From: Clostridium disporicum | GTDB taxonomy: Bacteria; Bacillota; Clostridia; Clostridiales; Clostridiaceae | Assembly (NCBI RefSeq): GCF_001405015.1 | Contig: NZ_CYZX01000011.1 | Coordinates: 1-64,000 of the forward strand | Direction of reading: 5' to 3' | Length of the DNA stretch: 64,000 nt | Shown here: positions 34,760 through 46,508 of the stretch, piece after piece | How the letters are laid out: each line of letters starts with the position of its first letter | How positions within the stretch are numbered: position 1 is the stretch's first letter | Made by a program: the position numbers and the translations under genes | Notes under the pieces: generated by a model | Databases searched by the model: none | Told to the model about the DNA's origin: nothing | The model's input: only the letters and a program-made list of their open reading frames with translations

Positions 34760-35566
34760 TTAAGAAACTTTATTCTTAAGTCTTAGCTTGTCTGCAATTA
34801 TAGCGATAAATTCACTATTTGTAGGCTTTCCTTTATCATTATGAACTGTATATCCAAACAATTTGTTGATAGCTTCTATTTGCCCTCTTCCCCACGCAAC
34901 TTCTATAGCATGTCTTATAGCTCTTTCTACTCTTGAAGCTGTTGTATTGTATTTCTTAGCTATTGAAGGATATAATTCCTTTGTAACAGCAGATAGAAGT
35001 TCCATATCATTAACAACCATAGTTATAGCTTCTCTTAAATACATATATCCTTTTATGTGAGCAGGCACACCAATCTCATGGATAATATTTGTAATTTCAG
35101 TTTCTAAATCCATTGGCCCATTAGATGACACTACTTCGTTTACAGGTACTGATATAGGTTTCTTTATAACTTCTGTTGTAACAACCCCATTAAACATTTC
35201 CCTTATTCTCTTTGTAAAAATATCCATATCAAATGGTTTTACTACATAATAATCTGCACCTAAAGTTATAGCTCTTTGAGTTATCTTATCTTGTCCTACT
35301 GCTGAAAGAACAATGATTCTTGGAAATTTCTTTAAATTCATTGAATGTAATCTTTCAAGAACTCCAAGGCCATCTAAATGTGGCATAATTATGTCTAAAA
35401 CAACTAAATCTGGTTCTTTTTGTTCAATAAGTGCTAAATCTTCCTTTCCATCTTTTGCAATACCTGTTACAACAATATCTCTCTGATTTAATAAATAGTC
35501 ATTTAAAATACTGCAAAATTCTTTATTATCATCTGCAATTAATACTGAAATTTTGTTTGATTCCAT
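34760..35566 (-). CDS. spo0A: sporulation master regulator Spo0A
   Basis: 268 aa. The receiver domain has D12-D13 and phosphoacceptor D58, a conserved T/S-A pair at S88-A89, and K110 in VVKPF. The effector domain has the characteristic recognition helix [15 protein letters not shown], which binds 0A boxes. Phosphorylated Spo0A starts sporulation and, in clostridia, solventogenesis in some species. It lies downstream of spoIVB, as in B. subtilis and clostridia. A purine-rich ribosome-binding site (GAGAAAGGGAA) precedes ATG 35566. No 0A box was obvious in its upstream 240 bases. Confidence 0.98.
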   Translation of the reverse strand: MESNKISVLIADDNKEFCSILNDYLLNQRDIVVTGIAKDGKEDLALIEQKEPDLVVLDIIMPHLDGLGVLERLHSMNLKKFPRIIVLSAVGQDKITQRAITLGADYYVVKPFDMDIFTKRIREMFNGVVTTEVIKKPISVPVNEVVSSNGPMDLETEITNIIHEIGVPAHIKGYMYLREAITMVVNDMELLSAVTKELYPSIAKKYNTTASRVERAIRHAIEVAWGRGQIEAINKLFGYTVHNDKGKPTNSEFIAIIADKLRLKNKVS

Positions 35567-35775
35567 TTCCCTTTCTCCTTTACCATGATTTTACATAAAA
35601 ATATAAACCATATTCAATGTTATATAAAAAAACCCTTCAATTTAATAGATTTTTAATTATTTGTAAAATTTATGTTTTTTATAATACAAATCACATTATA
35701 TTTGTATTATAACACAATAAAAAAAAACATAATAGTCCTTTTTACATAATTTTGAAATTTTTCTGCCTTTTTTTA

Positions 35776-35803
35776 AACAAAAGCCTACTTTAATAAAGTA
35801 GGC
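35776..35803 (-). terminator. rho-independent terminator of spoIVB
   Basis: GCCTACTTTA and its complement form a stem with a one-base loop at 35783-35803; on the minus strand TTTTGTTTAAAAAAAG follows. It lies directly after the spoIVB stop. Confidence 0.8.
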
Positions 35804-35810
35804 CTTGCTT

Positions 35811-37001
35811 TTATGGTAAAATTTCAGCATCTTTTAACATCCATTCGATATATATACCATATCCATAATCGGGTTTATTTATCAAAACGTGCGTAACTGC
35901 ACCAATAATTTTATCATTTTGTATTATTGGACTTCCACTCATTCCTTGAACAATTCCACCTGTACGACTTAATAACTCTTCATCAGTTACTTTGATTATC
36001 ATACTTTTTGCCCCCGGTTTATCTTGAGGCAATAATTTAACAATTTCTATATCATATAATTTTGGACCATCTTCTCCTATAGTTGTTATAATTTTTGCTG
36101 GTCCTTCATTTATCTCATTCCTATAACCAACTTGCATAGGTTCATTAAATACAGGATTTATTAATGGTTCAGAGGTCTTTCCATATATTCCTGATCCCAT
36201 ATTTCTACTTATACTTCCAATTGATTCTTTTTCATTGAGGAATAATCCTTTCAATTCTCCAGGAGCTCCTCTTTGACCTTTTCTAACACTTAAAATGGAT
36301 GATCTAAGTAATTCACCATTTTTTATTGAAAATACTGTATTTGTATCAGAATCTGTTATTGGATGTCCTAATGCACCAAAAGTATCACTATCTTCATGAT
36401 AAAATGTTAATGTTCCAATCCCTGCAGTAGAATCACGCACCCATAATCCTAATTTATATTCTTCTCCTTCTTTTAAAAGTTTAATTTCTTTTGTTAACTT
36501 ACTTTTACCTCTTAAAATTTCAACATTTATAAAATCACTATTACTTGATTTAACTTTAGATATCAAATCCTTAGAACTTTCTATGTCAGTTCCATTAACT
36601 TTTAATATCATATCTCCTAGCTCTATACCTGAACTTTTACCTGGGCTATCTTCTGTTCCATTTAGTGTCTCCACATTTGAATATCCTACAACTAGGACTC
36701 CATTTGTGGATAATTTGACTCCAACACTAGTTCCACCTGGATATACCTCTAAATTTGGAACTGTTTGAACAGCTACAGATTTTATAGGAAAAAGTCCTAA
36801 AAAGTCTATATTCAATTTATCGTTATTTAATTTTATTTTGTTTAGAAAGCTAGTATCATGTAATGAAAGGTCTGTTAACTTTGATTCTTCATTAATGTAT
36901 ATTTTATCTGGTATCCTTGAGATACTTAGATAAGTAATTAAAGTCAAAATAAACATTGGAGCAGCTATTATGCTAAAGCGTTTAATGAACTTTTTAATCA
37001 T
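35811..37001 (-). CDS. spoIVB: SpoIVB peptidase (S55 family)
   Basis: 396 aa. This serine protease is made in the forespore and cleaves SpoIVFA to trigger sigma-K activation in Bacillus. An N-terminal membrane segment (residues 9-28) is followed by a PDZ domain (around residues 100-165, with SGIELGDMILKVNG). The protease domain has FGALGHPI with the catalytic His and QGMSGSPIIQ with the catalytic Ser near residue 355. It lies between recN and spo0A, its usual place. Confidence 0.95.
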   Translation of the reverse strand: MIKKFIKRFSIIAAPMFILTLITYLSISRIPDKIYINEESKLTDLSLHDTSFLNKIKLNNDKLNIDFLGLFPIKSVAVQTVPNLEVYPGGTSVGVKLSTNGVLVVGYSNVETLNGTEDSPGKSSGIELGDMILKVNGTDIESSKDLISKVKSSNSDFINVEILRGKSKLTKEIKLLKEGEEYKLGLWVRDSTAGIGTLTFYHEDSDTFGALGHPITDSDTNTVFSIKNGELLRSSILSVRKGQRGAPGELKGLFLNEKESIGSISRNMGSGIYGKTSEPLINPVFNEPMQVGYRNEINEGPAKIITTIGEDGPKLYDIEIVKLLPQDKPGAKSMIIKVTDEELLSRTGGIVQGMSGSPIIQNDKIIGAVTHVLINKPDYGYGIYIEWMLKDAEILP

Positions 37002-37114
37002 TTTATCTCCTCCTCCTTTGCTTCTGACTTTAATTTTCCCTTATAGAATTTACAATATGCTGTAGTAACTTTGTTATTAAAGTTAAAAATTATTAAGAAA
37101 AATAATTTTTTATA

Positions 37115-37156
37115 AAAAAAATAAAACCATGTTTTTTTTCCATGATTTTATTTTTT
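37115..37156 (-). terminator. rho-independent terminator after recN
   Basis: AAAATAAAACCATG pairs imperfectly with CATGATTTTATTTT (37116-37131 with 37141-37156) around an A/T-rich loop. It lies 25 bases past recN and has long A/T flanks. Confidence 0.65.
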
Positions 37157-37180
37157 GCAGTATTGCTTAATCTTATGTAA

Positions 37181-38881
37181 CTATATATGATTTTTTTTAA
37201 TTTCTTCTTTTTTTAAATCAGCAAATCTAACCATTTCTGAAGCATTTTCTAAAGCTACGCTACTAATTTCATCTCCACCAATCATTTTAGCAATTTCTTT
37301 TACTTTTTCATCTTTAGGTAATATCTTAATGCCAGTAAATGTTTTATTATCTTCAACCTTTTTTGATACAAAGTAATGATTATCTGAAAGTGCAGCTATT
37401 TGAGGTAAGTGAGTTATACATAAAACTTGATGCTTTGTAGAAACTTGATACATTTTTTCTCCAACTCTTTTTCCAATAGTACCACTTATACCTGTATCAA
37501 TTTCATCAAAAATAAGTGTTGGAATTCTATCTTTATCAACAAATACACATTTTAACGCTAACATAATTCTTGATAATTCTCCTCCTGATAAAACCTTCTC
37601 TAATGGTTTTAATGGTTCTCCAGGATTTGCAGATACTAAAAATTGAACATCATCATAACCATATTGATTAAAGTCTTCACATAATTCAACTTCTATCTTT
37701 ATGATTGCTTTTTCTAATCCTACATATGAAAGCTCTTCTTTTATACTTTTCTGTAAAATTTCAGCAGCTTCAACTCTTAATATATGTATCTCTTCTCCAA
37801 CTTTTCTCATTTGAACTTTTAATTCTTCTAATTCTTCTTTTAATTTATTAATTATAACTTCAGAATTTGTTAACTCTTCATATTGCTCTTTTAAATTTTT
37901 TAAATTATTTAAAATATCTTCTATAGAGTTTCCATATTTTCTTTTGTAAATATCTATCTGATATATTCTTTCATTAATTTTAGCTAATTCATTTTCATCA
38001 TAATATACTTCATCGCCAATATCTCTAATCTCACGTGAAGCTTCTTCTATAACATAATACGCTTCTTCTATTTCAACTCTTCTATTTTTGATCTTCTCTG
38101 AATGACCTTCAACAGATGATAACTCACTTATTACCTTAGATAAACCTTCTAATACTGACATTCCATTATTTGAAGTATGTAAATAACTATAACTTTTAGA
38201 GAGACTTAATGATATTTTTTCAGCATTATTAAGAAGATTAAACTCCTCTTTTAATGCTTCATCTTCTCCAATTTTCAAATTAGCTTTTTCAATATCATCT
38301 ATTTGAAACTTAATATAATCTACAAGTTTTTCTCTATCTTCGCTTCCTTTAAGTCTATTTAATTTTTCTATTAATTCTATATGTTTACATCTTAACTTAT
38401 CAAATTTACTCAATAATCCTTTTAATTTATCCATATAAAATTCATCTAAATATAAAATATGAGTTCCTTTATTAAGTAAATTTTGGTTTTGATGTTGTCC
38501 GTGTATATCAAGAAGCTTTTCTCTTATTCTTTTTAATTGTGATAACACAATAGTTCTACCATTTACTTTTATAAAGCTTTTCCCAAAAATTGTAGTTTCT
38601 CTTGTGATTATTAACAGTTCATCTTTCTCTATTCCTAATTCGTCTAAAATTTCATATATTTCTTCATTTTCTATAGAGAAAATAGCTTCAACATATGTTT
38701 TCTCTTCTCCATATCTTATTAAATCTTTAGAAAACTTTCCACCTAAAACATAATCAATAGTATCAATTAATATAGATTTCCCGGCACCAGTTTCTCCTGA
38801 TAATATATTAAATCCTGAACCAAATTCAACTGAAAGTTCTTGAATTAACGCAAAGTTCTTTATATTTAATCCTATTAACAT
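37181..38881 (-). CDS. recN: DNA repair protein RecN
   Basis: 566 aa SMC-like ATPase acting early in double-strand break repair. It has Walker A GETGAGKS at residues 29-36, a central antiparallel coiled coil of about 250 residues, the ABC signature LSGGELSRIMLALK, and Walker B TLIFDEIDTGISG near the C-terminus. Length is normal. The gene follows argR by 23 bases and is probably co-transcribed from the nadK/argR block. Confidence 0.97.
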   Translation of the reverse strand: MLIGLNIKNFALIQELSVEFGSGFNILSGETGAGKSILIDTIDYVLGGKFSKDLIRYGEEKTYVEAIFSIENEEIYEILDELGIEKDELLIITRETTIFGKSFIKVNGRTIVLSQLKRIREKLLDIHGQHQNQNLLNKGTHILYLDEFYMDKLKGLLSKFDKLRCKHIELIEKLNRLKGSEDREKLVDYIKFQIDDIEKANLKIGEDEALKEEFNLLNNAEKISLSLSKSYSYLHTSNNGMSVLEGLSKVISELSSVEGHSEKIKNRRVEIEEAYYVIEEASREIRDIGDEVYYDENELAKINERIYQIDIYKRKYGNSIEDILNNLKNLKEQYEELTNSEVIINKLKEELEELKVQMRKVGEEIHILRVEAAEILQKSIKEELSYVGLEKAIIKIEVELCEDFNQYGYDDVQFLVSANPGEPLKPLEKVLSGGELSRIMLALKCVFVDKDRIPTLIFDEIDTGISGTIGKRVGEKMYQVSTKHQVLCITHLPQIAALSDNHYFVSKKVEDNKTFTGIKILPKDEKVKEIAKMIGGDEISSVALENASEMVRFADLKKEEIKKNHI

Positions 38882-38904
38882 TGTACCCCACCTTAATATC
38901 TATT

Positions 38905-39354
38905 TTAAGAAATTATCTTTCTTACCTTTAAAATAAGCTCTTCTGCCTTTTCATCTGTTCTTACTAAAATAAATATTGTATTGTCTCCTGCAATCGTTCC
39001 TGCAACATCTTCTGTATAAAGATTATCTATAGCCTCTGCAACTGCTGAAGCAGTACCAGTTAATGTTTTTAATACTACAAACTTATCCACTTTTTCTGCT
39101 GAAATTGCTGCATTTTTTAAAATGCTATATAATTTATCATTTAATCCACGCTCTTCTTTACTTGGCGCTACATATCTATATTTTCCTGATGAACTCTGCA
39201 TTTTTACAAGTTTTAATATCTTTATATCTCTTGATACTGTAGCTTGAGTTACATCAAATCCATTTTTTTTAAGCTCTTCTGCTAATTCTTCTTGTGTTTC
39301 AATTTCGGATTGGTTTATTATTTCTAGTACTTTATTATGTCTTTTTGACTTCAA
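38905..39354 (-). CDS. argR: arginine repressor
   Basis: 149 aa. The N-terminal winged helix contains [20 protein letters not shown] followed by V-S-R-D-I-K. The C-terminal arginine-binding hexamerisation domain has [11 protein letters not shown], and then [13 protein letters not shown]. It starts at TTG 39354, one base after the nadK stop, with GGGGAGG eleven bases upstream. ArgR next to recN is typical for Gram-positive bacteria. Confidence 0.95.
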   Translation of the reverse strand: MKSKRHNKVLEIINQSEIETQEELAEELKKNGFDVTQATVSRDIKILKLVKMQSSSGKYRYVAPSKEERGLNDKLYSILKNAAISAEKVDKFVVLKTLTGTASAVAEAIDNLYTEDVAGTIAGDNTIFILVRTDEKAEELILKVRKIIS

Positions 39355-39355
39355 A

Positions 39356-40207
39356 CTAATTTTCCTCCCCTTCTACTTGATTATTTAAGATTTTCTTACG
39401 CAACACCTTAAAATAATCATAATCATCTAATAGTAATATTTTTGCATTTTCTTTTGCTTTTTTTATTTTAATAATACTTTTATCAATATTTTTTAAAGAT
39501 TTTTGTCCATCAAAAGTCAAGTATATCTCTTCACTATAACTATCTGCTTTAATTTCAATTTTACTTTTACTATTTAAAACTATTGGTTGCATACTCTTAG
39601 TATGCGGACAAATAGGTGTGATTGTAATTACGTCCATATCTGGATAAACAAATGGACCTCCTGCTGAAAATGAATATGCTGTAGATCCTGTTGGAGTAGA
39701 AATTATTAGTCCATCACCTTTAAAAGTATAGTATAACTTATCATCTATAAACACCTTAAATTTCATCATTCTAGATAATGTCCCTCTAGCTATAACTATA
39801 TCATTTAAAGCCTTATTTACTTCAAAATTACCTTCTATATTACTTTCACACTCTAATAAAATTCTTTCTTGAATTATGAATTCATTATTTTTAATTTTTT
39901 TCAAAGCATAATCTAAATTATCTATTTCTATACTTGCAAGAAATCCTAAATTACCGATATTAACTCCTAAAATAGGATAATTGTATTTGTCGTTTATATC
40001 CCTCGCTACACCTAAAATAGTTCCATCTCCACCTAATACAATAATCAAATCAAGCTCTTCATCAATATTAATAGAACTTATATCAAAACTATTTAAAACT
40101 GTAATTTTAGAATCTAAGAATACATCATTTAATTTTAATAATATCTTTTCTAGTATTTTCCCATCTTTATCTTTTGAAGGATTTAACGCTATAGCAATAT
40201 TTCTCAT
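39356..40207 (-). CDS. nadK: NAD kinase
   Basis: 283 aa. It phosphorylates NAD to NADP. Visible motifs are GGDGT at residues 59-63, N-I-G-N-L-G-F-L-A near 85, the active-site [16 protein letters not shown], and a final [11 protein letters not shown]. Length is normal. It sits between tlyA and argR, as in many Firmicutes. Confidence 0.96.
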   Translation of the reverse strand: MRNIAIALNPSKDKDGKILEKILLKLNDVFLDSKITVLNSFDISSINIDEELDLIIVLGGDGTILGVARDINDKYNYPILGVNIGNLGFLASIEIDNLDYALKKIKNNEFIIQERILLECESNIEGNFEVNKALNDIVIARGTLSRMMKFKVFIDDKLYYTFKGDGLIISTPTGSTAYSFSAGGPFVYPDMDVITITPICPHTKSMQPIVLNSKSKIEIKADSYSEEIYLTFDGQKSLKNIDKSIIKIKKAKENAKILLLDDYDYFKVLRKKILNNQVEGEEN

Positions 40208-40240
40208 AATATTTCCTTTTTTAATTCTCCTATACCTAAA

Positions 40241-40259
40241 GCCAGCTATTATAGCTGGC
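40241..40259 (-). terminator. hairpin at the end of tlyA (stop codon in loop)
   Basis: GCCAGCTA (40241-40248) pairs with TAGCTGGC (40252-40259) with a three-base loop. The tlyA TAA stop (40249-40251) is that loop, and Ser-Gln-Leu are encoded by the stem. There is no T-run, so it is more likely an RNA processing or stability element than a terminator; nadK follows. Confidence 0.45.
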
Positions 40260-41058
40260 TATGTGATTCTTCTATTATATCATTAATTTTATCTAAACTA
40301 AAATCTGATTCTTTTTCTTTATCTTTTGAAAAATACACAAGATATTCTCTATTTCCTTCTGGCCCTTTAATAGGTGAGAAACTCATACCAATTATATTAA
40401 AGTCATTTTCTATTAAATAATTAGCTATGTTGGATACAACTTCTTTGTGTACTTCTTTATCTCTAACTACACCCTTTTTGCCAACTTTTTCTCTTCCTGC
40501 TTCAAATTGTGGTTTAATTAAAGCCACGACTTCACCATTGTCTTTTAATAAATTTTTAACTGCAGGCATTATAGTTCTTAAAGAAATAAATGAAACGTCT
40601 ATAGAAGCAAAATCTAATTTATCTCCTATATCTTCAGGAGTCACATATCTTATATTAGTTCTCTCCATACAAACAACTCTTTCATCAACTCTAAGTTTCC
40701 AAGCAAACTGTCCATATCCTACATCTACTGAAAACACCTTAGCTGCGCCATTTTGAAGCATACAATCTGTAAATCCACCAGTAGAAGCACCTATATCCAT
40801 ACATACCTTATTATCTAATGATATATTAAACTCATTCATTGCTTTTTCTAGCTTTAATCCGCCTCTACTTACGTATTTTAACTCTTCGCCTTTAAATATA
40901 ATTTCAGCATCTCTGTTAACTTTCTCTCCAGCTTTGTCAACTCTCTGTCCATCAACAAAAACTAATCCAGCCATAATATTAGTTTTAGCTCTTTCTCTTG
41001 AATTACATATGCCCTTCTCAACTAAAAGTATATCTAATCTTTCTTTCTTTGATGACAT
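40249..41058 (-). CDS. tlyA: TlyA-family 16S/23S rRNA (cytidine-2'-O)-methyltransferase
   Basis: 269 aa. An N-terminal S4 RNA-binding domain (residues 1-60, with RLDILLVEKGICNSRERAK) precedes a FtsJ-like methyltransferase with the SAM-binding DIGASTGGFTDCMLQNGA near residue 80. It has the conserved V-A-L-I-K-P-Q-F-E-A segment late. The start is ATG 41058, with AAAGGAGAT upstream; the longer frame back to 41094 lacks support. It follows dxs by 11 bases within the isoprenoid/cofactor cluster. Confidence 0.94.
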   Translation of the reverse strand: MSSKKERLDILLVEKGICNSRERAKTNIMAGLVFVDGQRVDKAGEKVNRDAEIIFKGEELKYVSRGGLKLEKAMNEFNISLDNKVCMDIGASTGGFTDCMLQNGAAKVFSVDVGYGQFAWKLRVDERVVCMERTNIRYVTPEDIGDKLDFASIDVSFISLRTIMPAVKNLLKDNGEVVALIKPQFEAGREKVGKKGVVRDKEVHKEVVSNIANYLIENDFNIIGMSFSPIKGPEGNREYLVYFSKDKEKESDFSLDKINDIIEESHSQL

Positions 41059-41069
41059 CTTTATCTCCT

Positions 41070-42929
41070 TTATCCTTGTATCTCTACTATGCAATCTTTT
41101 ATTCCTTTTGGATCTAATCCTGCATCCTTATAAAGATTTGTAACATCTCCATGTGGTACAAATTCATCTTTAAATCCTAATGATCTAAATCTACCTTTAA
41201 ATCCTAATTTATTTAATTCCATAAGTACATATGAACCAAATCCACCGTTTACTATATTATCTTCAATAGTAACTATATTAAATCCTTTTTGCACTAATTC
41301 ATTTAGCATTTCTAAATCTAAAGGTTTTATAAATGTAGCATTAATTATAGTTGGATTATATCCAAGTTCTAATAACTTGCTTCTAGCAATTAGTGAATGC
41401 TGAACCATTTTTCCTGTAGCTATGATTGCAACATTCTCTCCATCTATAATCTTTTCCCACTTTCCACAATTTATTTCACTTACAGGTATAATTTCATCAC
41501 AACAATCTGAACCTCTAGGATATCTTATAGCCACTGGTCCATTTTGATTTATAGCCCATTTCAGCATTAATGATAATTCCTCTAAGTGCTTTGGTGCTAA
41601 AACCTTTAAGTTAGGTATTTGCGAAAGATATGATAAATCAAAAACTCCTTGATGAGTTTCTCCATCTTCTCCTACTATTCCTGCCCTATCTATTGCAAAA
41701 ACTACAGGTAAATTTTGTATACATACATCATGAATTATCTGATCAAATGCTCTTTGTAGGAAAGTTGAATAAACCGCAAATACAGGTTTTAATCCGGCAC
41801 TTGCCATACCAGCTGCTAAAGTTGTTGCATGCTCCTCTGCTATTCCTACATCAAAAAATCTATTAGGATATTTTTTTGAAAATTCTTTTAATCCAGTTCC
41901 GTCAGGCATTGCTGCTGTTATAGCTACTACTCTATTGTCAACTTCAGCAAGTTCCATCATAGTATCTCCAAAAACTTTTGAATAAGTCTTTTTAGGATTT
42001 ATATTAGTTTCTCCACTTTCTAAGTCAAAAGGTGATACTCCATGATATTTATTTGGATTTTTCTCAGCGAATTCATATCCTTTTCCTTTTTGAGTTATTA
42101 CATGTATAATAACTGGACCATTAATACGCTTAGCTTTTGTTAAAACATCGTTCATCATATTAATGTCATGTCCATCTATTGGTCCTATATATTTTATTCC
42201 CATCCCTTCGAAAAACATTGATGGTACTAATAATTGCTTTATACTATCTTTAACTTTATGTATAGAATGACTTAATGCTTTTCCAACATTTGAGCCATTT
42301 AAGGTTGAATTTATGTCTTCTTTTAACTTATTATATCCAGGTCCAACTCTAAGTTTGTTTAAGTGATTTGATAATCCTCCAACATTTTTTGATATAGACA
42401 TTTGATTATCATTTAACACAATAGTAAGATTTGTTTTATTAAATCCTACATCGTTAAGTGCTTCTAAAGCCATTCCCCCTGTTAATGCTCCATCACCAAT
42501 AACTGCTACAACATCATAATCCTCTTTTAATACATCTCTAGCCCTTGCCATTCCTATAGCTGCTGAAATAGATGTACTACTATGCCCTGCTCCAAAAGCG
42601 TCATATTTACTTTCAGATCTTTTAGGAAATCCACACAATCCTTCATATTTTCTTAAAGTGTCAAACTTTTCTTTTCTTCCTGATAATATTTTATGTACAT
42701 AAGCTTGATGTCCAACATCCCATACAATCTTGTCTTTCTCAAGATTGTATGATTTGTATAGACTTAAAGTTAATTCTACTACCCCTAAATTAGAAGATAA
42801 GTGTCCTCCCGTTTTTGAAACACTATCTATTAAAAATTCTCTAACTTCTTCGGACAATTTATATAATTCTTTACTATTTAACTTATGAATATCATCTGGA
42901 GACTTTATATTATTCAATATATTTCCCAT
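41070..42929 (-). CDS. dxs: 1-deoxy-D-xylulose-5-phosphate synthase
   Basis: 619 aa. This thiamine-diphosphate enzyme condenses pyruvate and glyceraldehyde-3-phosphate, starting the MEP isoprenoid pathway. The TPP motif GDGALTGG lies at residues 145-152; the catalytic-site [18 protein letters not shown] and RYPRG are present. The exact start is uncertain: ATG 42929 is preferred over ATG 42938, which is almost on top of the AAAGGA site. ispA lies just upstream, so two steps of isoprenoid synthesis are neighbours. Confidence 0.96.
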   Translation of the reverse strand: MGNILNNIKSPDDIHKLNSKELYKLSEEVREFLIDSVSKTGGHLSSNLGVVELTLSLYKSYNLEKDKIVWDVGHQAYVHKILSGRKEKFDTLRKYEGLCGFPKRSESKYDAFGAGHSSTSISAAIGMARARDVLKEDYDVVAVIGDGALTGGMALEALNDVGFNKTNLTIVLNDNQMSISKNVGGLSNHLNKLRVGPGYNKLKEDINSTLNGSNVGKALSHSIHKVKDSIKQLLVPSMFFEGMGIKYIGPIDGHDINMMNDVLTKAKRINGPVIIHVITQKGKGYEFAEKNPNKYHGVSPFDLESGETNINPKKTYSKVFGDTMMELAEVDNRVVAITAAMPDGTGLKEFSKKYPNRFFDVGIAEEHATTLAAGMASAGLKPVFAVYSTFLQRAFDQIIHDVCIQNLPVVFAIDRAGIVGEDGETHQGVFDLSYLSQIPNLKVLAPKHLEELSLMLKWAINQNGPVAIRYPRGSDCCDEIIPVSEINCGKWEKIIDGENVAIIATGKMVQHSLIARSKLLELGYNPTIINATFIKPLDLEMLNELVQKGFNIVTIEDNIVNGGFGSYVLMELNKLGFKGRFRSLGFKDEFVPHGDVTNLYKDAGLDPKGIKDCIVEIQG

Positions 42930-42946
42930 ACATACCATTCCTTTGT

Positions 42947-43816
42947 TTAATATTCTCTATCTAACAACTCATATGTTAATTTAATTAAATCACTAGCATC
43001 AACAGATAGAGTCTTAAGTATATCAATACAATTCTCCGTTAACTTTTTACATTCTATTTTACAATATTCTAATCCATAAAGTGATATGAAGTTTGTTTTA
43101 TCATTATTCTCATCACTTAATGTATTTTTCCCTAACTTATTAACATTGCCTTCTACGTCAAGTATATCATCTTTTATTTGAAAAACTAAACCTAATTTTT
43201 GTCCAAATTCATTTAGTTTATTTTTATCATCTTCATTAGCTCCAGCAAGCATAGCCCCAACTACAACCGATGCTCTTATAAGTTCACCAGTCTTTTTTAA
43301 ATGCATATAATTTAATACATCTTTTGAGACTTTCTTTCCTTCACTTACAATATCTACAACTTGGCCACCAATCATGCCTTCTGGTCCTGCAGCTTCAGCT
43401 ATTTCAATTGCTGCTTTTAAAGCATTTTCTCCATTTTTAAGTGCAAAGCTCATCATTAATGACATAGCCTCATTTAATAGCGTATCACCAGCTAATATAG
43501 CTATTGCCTCACCATACTTTTTATGATTTGTTGGCATCCCTCTTCTTAAATCATCATTATCCATAGCTGGTAAATCGTCATGAATTAATGAATACGTATG
43601 TATCATCTCCATAGCTGCAGCTACAGGTAAAATATCTTTCCAATTATTCTTATACATACTATAACTTAATATCATTAATATAGGTCTAATCCTTTTACCA
43701 CCTATATTTAAGCTATAGCTAGCTGAATCATATATTATCTTATTATAATTGCCTTTATCATTAAAATAATTTTTCAAATAATCATTAAGCGATTCCCTAA
43801 TCTCTTTATTCTTCAT
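42947..43816 (-). CDS. ispA: farnesyl/geranyl diphosphate synthase
   Basis: 289 aa polyprenyl synthase condensing isopentenyl and dimethylallyl diphosphates. The first Asp-rich motif ([17 protein letters not shown]) is at about residues 78-94, the second is KDDILDVEG near 220. ATG 43816 is preferred; the GTG before it is also possible. It overlaps the end of xseB by about ten bases. Confidence 0.93.
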   Translation of the reverse strand: MKNKEIRESLNDYLKNYFNDKGNYNKIIYDSASYSLNIGGKRIRPILMILSYSMYKNNWKDILPVAAAMEMIHTYSLIHDDLPAMDNDDLRRGMPTNHKKYGEAIAILAGDTLLNEAMSLMMSFALKNGENALKAAIEIAEAAGPEGMIGGQVVDIVSEGKKVSKDVLNYMHLKKTGELIRASVVVGAMLAGANEDDKNKLNEFGQKLGLVFQIKDDILDVEGNVNKLGKNTLSDENNDKTNFISLYGLEYCKIECKKLTENCIDILKTLSVDASDLIKLTYELLDREY

Positions 43817-44021
43817 CACTATTCACCGCTTCATTTTCTTCTTTAATATTTATAAATTTACCTTCTAATGTATTTAATGTTTTATATAATTTATTTATAA
43901 GCTTACTACCTTTTTCATATTCCTTCATTGATTCCTCAAGGGTAAGCTCAGAATTCTCTAAGTTTCTTAGAATATCTTCTAAGTTTTCTAACATCTCATT
44001 ATAACTCTCTTTTTTTGCCAT
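43806..44021 (-). CDS. xseB: exodeoxyribonuclease VII small subunit
   Basis: 71 aa, mostly two helices, with the family pattern [20 protein letters not shown] followed by [11 protein letters not shown]. It partners XseA in degrading single-stranded DNA. The ATG overlaps the xseA stop by one base (TAATG), giving coupled translation. Confidence 0.95.
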   Translation of the reverse strand: MAKKESYNEMLENLEDILRNLENSELTLEESMKEYEKGSKLINKLYKTLNTLEGKFINIKEENEAVNSDEE

Positions 44022-45235
44022 TATAAATCTCCTCCCCTTTCTGTCAAGATAAAGCTTCCTTTAACATATCCATCCCTTAAAGTAATATTAATCTCCTCTT
44101 TATCACTAAAATCCTCTACATTTTTTAAGATATTATCATTCTCATCCTTAATTATAGCATATCCTTTTCTTAATATATTTATAGGGCTACGAGCTTGAAG
44201 AATTTCATTTAAAGATATTAATTTTTGTTTTTCCTTATCTATCTTATTCTTAATACTAAAATCTAATCTTTCTTTTAAGTTTTGAACTTCTAAATATCCA
44301 TTTACAATCTTATTTAAAGGGGATTTTAATCTTAATACTTCATCATAACTTTCTAAGAGATTTTTTTCTATTTCAAATTTTCTTTGCATTATTGTGTTTA
44401 GATTATATTTGTTAATTTCTATTCTCTTATATATATCTTCTTCTAAAGGAGCTACCAATTCCCCCGCCTGTGATGGCGTTGCTGCTCTTATATCTGCTAC
44501 AAAATCTGATATGGTAAAATCTACTTCATGTCCAACGGCTGACACAATAGGAATATTAGAATTAAATATCGTTTTAGCTAACTCTTCTTCATTAAAGTTC
44601 CATAACTCTTCAATGGAGCCTCCACCTCTACCAATAATTATTACATCTACATTCTTTTTTCTATTAAAATACTTTATACCTTCAATTATTGTCTTGTACG
44701 CTCCATTTCCTTGAACCTGAGCTGGATAAAGCATTATATCCACTAATGTATTTCTTCTTCTAATAACATTCTTTATATCTTGTATAGCTGCTCCTGTTTC
44801 AGATGTTACTACACCTATTGATCTTATATCTCTAGGTATATCTTTTTTTAAATCTTCATCAAAATATCCTTCTTTTGCTAGTTTAGACTTTAACTTTTCA
44901 AATTTAACGTATAGTTCTCCTATACCTTCTTTTTCAATTTCATCACAATATATTTGAAATGTCCCACTAGCTGTATAAACAGAAGCTCTACCTCTTATAA
45001 CAACTTCCATTCCATCTTCTAAAGGAAATCTTAAATCATAAGCTCTATTTTTAAACATTATACAGTTTATCTTGCCAGCAGAATCTTTTAACGAAAAGTA
45101 TATATGTCCACTTGAATGAAGCTTTAAATTAGAAATCTCCCCTTTTACAGAGAGATTATTTAAAATAAAGTCATTATCCAATATTTTTTTTATATAGTTA
45201 TTTACTTCTGATACAGATAATGTCTTAATCTTCAT
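44021..45235 (-). CDS. xseA: exodeoxyribonuclease VII large subunit
   Basis: 404 aa. The N-terminal OB-fold starts [16 protein letters not shown] and is followed by [20 protein letters not shown]. The catalytic part has [28 protein letters not shown] and ATPSQAGEL. The C-terminus is coiled coil. Its start overlaps the folD end by 11 bases. Confidence 0.96.
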   Translation of the reverse strand: MKIKTLSVSEVNNYIKKILDNDFILNNLSVKGEISNLKLHSSGHIYFSLKDSAGKINCIMFKNRAYDLRFPLEDGMEVVIRGRASVYTASGTFQIYCDEIEKEGIGELYVKFEKLKSKLAKEGYFDEDLKKDIPRDIRSIGVVTSETGAAIQDIKNVIRRRNTLVDIMLYPAQVQGNGAYKTIIEGIKYFNRKKNVDVIIIGRGGGSIEELWNFNEEELAKTIFNSNIPIVSAVGHEVDFTISDFVADIRAATPSQAGELVAPLEEDIYKRIEINKYNLNTIMQRKFEIEKNLLESYDEVLRLKSPLNKIVNGYLEVQNLKERLDFSIKNKIDKEKQKLISLNEILQARSPINILRKGYAIIKDENDNILKNVEDFSDKEEINITLRDGYVKGSFILTERGGDL

Positions 45236-46073
45236 CTTTCTCTAATGCCTCACATGAATTTTTTATTAGTAAAGTGGTAGTTAATGCTCCTACTCCTCCT
45301 GGAACAGGTGTTACAAATGATGCTTTATCAATAACTTTATCAAAGTCTACATCTCCTGTTATTTTCCCATCAACTGAAGATGTCCCAACATCAATTACTA
45401 TGGCTCCATCTTTTACAAATTCATCATCTATAAACTTAGGCTTTCCAATAGCACTAATTAATATATCGGCTTCCTTACAAACATCTTTTAAATTCTTAGT
45501 TTTCGAATGACATACTGTAACTGTACAGTTTTCATTTAATAATAATGTACTTAGAGGTTTACCTACAATATTACTTCTCCCAATTACTACAGCTCTTTTA
45601 CCTTCTAAAGTAATATCTAAACTCTTTAAAATTCTTATAACTGAGTTTGGGGTACATGGAAGAAAACATTTTTCTCCCATATATAACTTTCCAACATTCT
45701 CATATGTTAAGCAATCAATATCTTTATCTGCTGAAATATTAGAAATAACTCTTTTCTCATTCATTTCTTTTGGTAAAGGTAATTGAAGTATTATTCCACT
45801 AATATCTTCTCTATTATTTAAATCTATAATCTCGTTTATTAATTCTTCTTCTGAAATAGAACTAGGGAATAATATTTTATCAAAACCAACACCTAATGAC
45901 TTAGATATTTTTTCCTGATTATTTATGTAATAAATAGACCCTCCATCTTCTCCAACAAGAATAGATGCTATTTTAGGTATTATTAAATTATTAGCTTTTC
46001 TAAAATTTACAAACTCCGATATATCTAGTTTTATTTTATCAGCTATATTTTTTCCTTTAATTATTTCTCCCAT
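45225..46073 (-). CDS. folD: bifunctional methylenetetrahydrofolate dehydrogenase/cyclohydrolase
   Basis: 282 aa, one-carbon metabolism. The conserved K in [17 protein letters not shown], and the NADP-binding [11 protein letters not shown] are present. The C-terminal [14 protein letters not shown] is diagnostic. The start is ATG 46073 after AGGGG. The order nusB-folD-xseA is common in Firmicutes. Confidence 0.96.
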   Translation of the reverse strand: MGEIIKGKNIADKIKLDISEFVNFRKANNLIIPKIASILVGEDGGSIYYINNQEKISKSLGVGFDKILFPSSISEEELINEIIDLNNREDISGIILQLPLPKEMNEKRVISNISADKDIDCLTYENVGKLYMGEKCFLPCTPNSVIRILKSLDITLEGKRAVVIGRSNIVGKPLSTLLLNENCTVTVCHSKTKNLKDVCKEADILISAIGKPKFIDDEFVKDGAIVIDVGTSSVDGKITGDVDFDKVIDKASFVTPVPGGVGALTTTLLIKNSCEALEKDED

Positions 46074-46103
46074 ATGTATACCCCTACTCACCTATTCATA
46101 TAA

Positions 46104-46508
46104 TTAAATACTTTTAAACGCTTTATCTAATACACCATTGATAAATGATACGCTCTTTTCATCAGAGTATTTTTTAGTTAACTCAATCGCTTCATTTATA
46201 GCAACTTTTTCTGGTACATCTTCAACATAAAGCATTTCACCAACAGCTAGTCTAAGTATTGTTAGGTTAACTCTTGAAATTCTATCTAATTTCCAATTCA
46301 CTAATGATTCTGTAATTATTCCATCTATCTTTTCTAAATTATCAGTTACAACTTTCACTGTAGATTTAATATACTCTAAATCTATAGTTGTAAGATCCAT
46401 TTCATAGTCTTCTACAAAGTTTTCTATTGTTTCTTCATATGAATTTTTACTTAATTCCATTCCGAATAATAATTCCATTGCAATTTCTCTTGATCTTTGT
46501 CTTTTCAT
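46104..46508 (-). CDS. nusB: transcription antitermination protein NusB
   Basis: 134 aa helical protein that, with S10 (NusE), binds boxA in rRNA leaders. The N-terminal [15 protein letters not shown] and C-terminal [20 protein letters not shown], with FINGVLDKA, are family hallmarks. AGGAGG precedes ATG 46508. It is probably the first gene of the nusB-folD-xse-ispA-dxs-tlyA-nadK-argR-recN run. Confidence 0.96.
   Translation of the reverse strand: MKRQRSREIAMELLFGMELSKNSYEETIENFVEDYEMDLTTIDLEYIKSTVKVVTDNLEKIDGIITESLVNWKLDRISRVNLTILRLAVGEMLYVEDVPEKVAINEAIELTKKYSDEKSVSFINGVLDKAFKSI

Noticed and set aside
35567..35810. 0A boxes or a sigma-H promoter upstream of spo0A
   Set aside because: Candidates such as AGGACT-like sites were considered, but none matched the consensus well enough in this AT-rich stretch.
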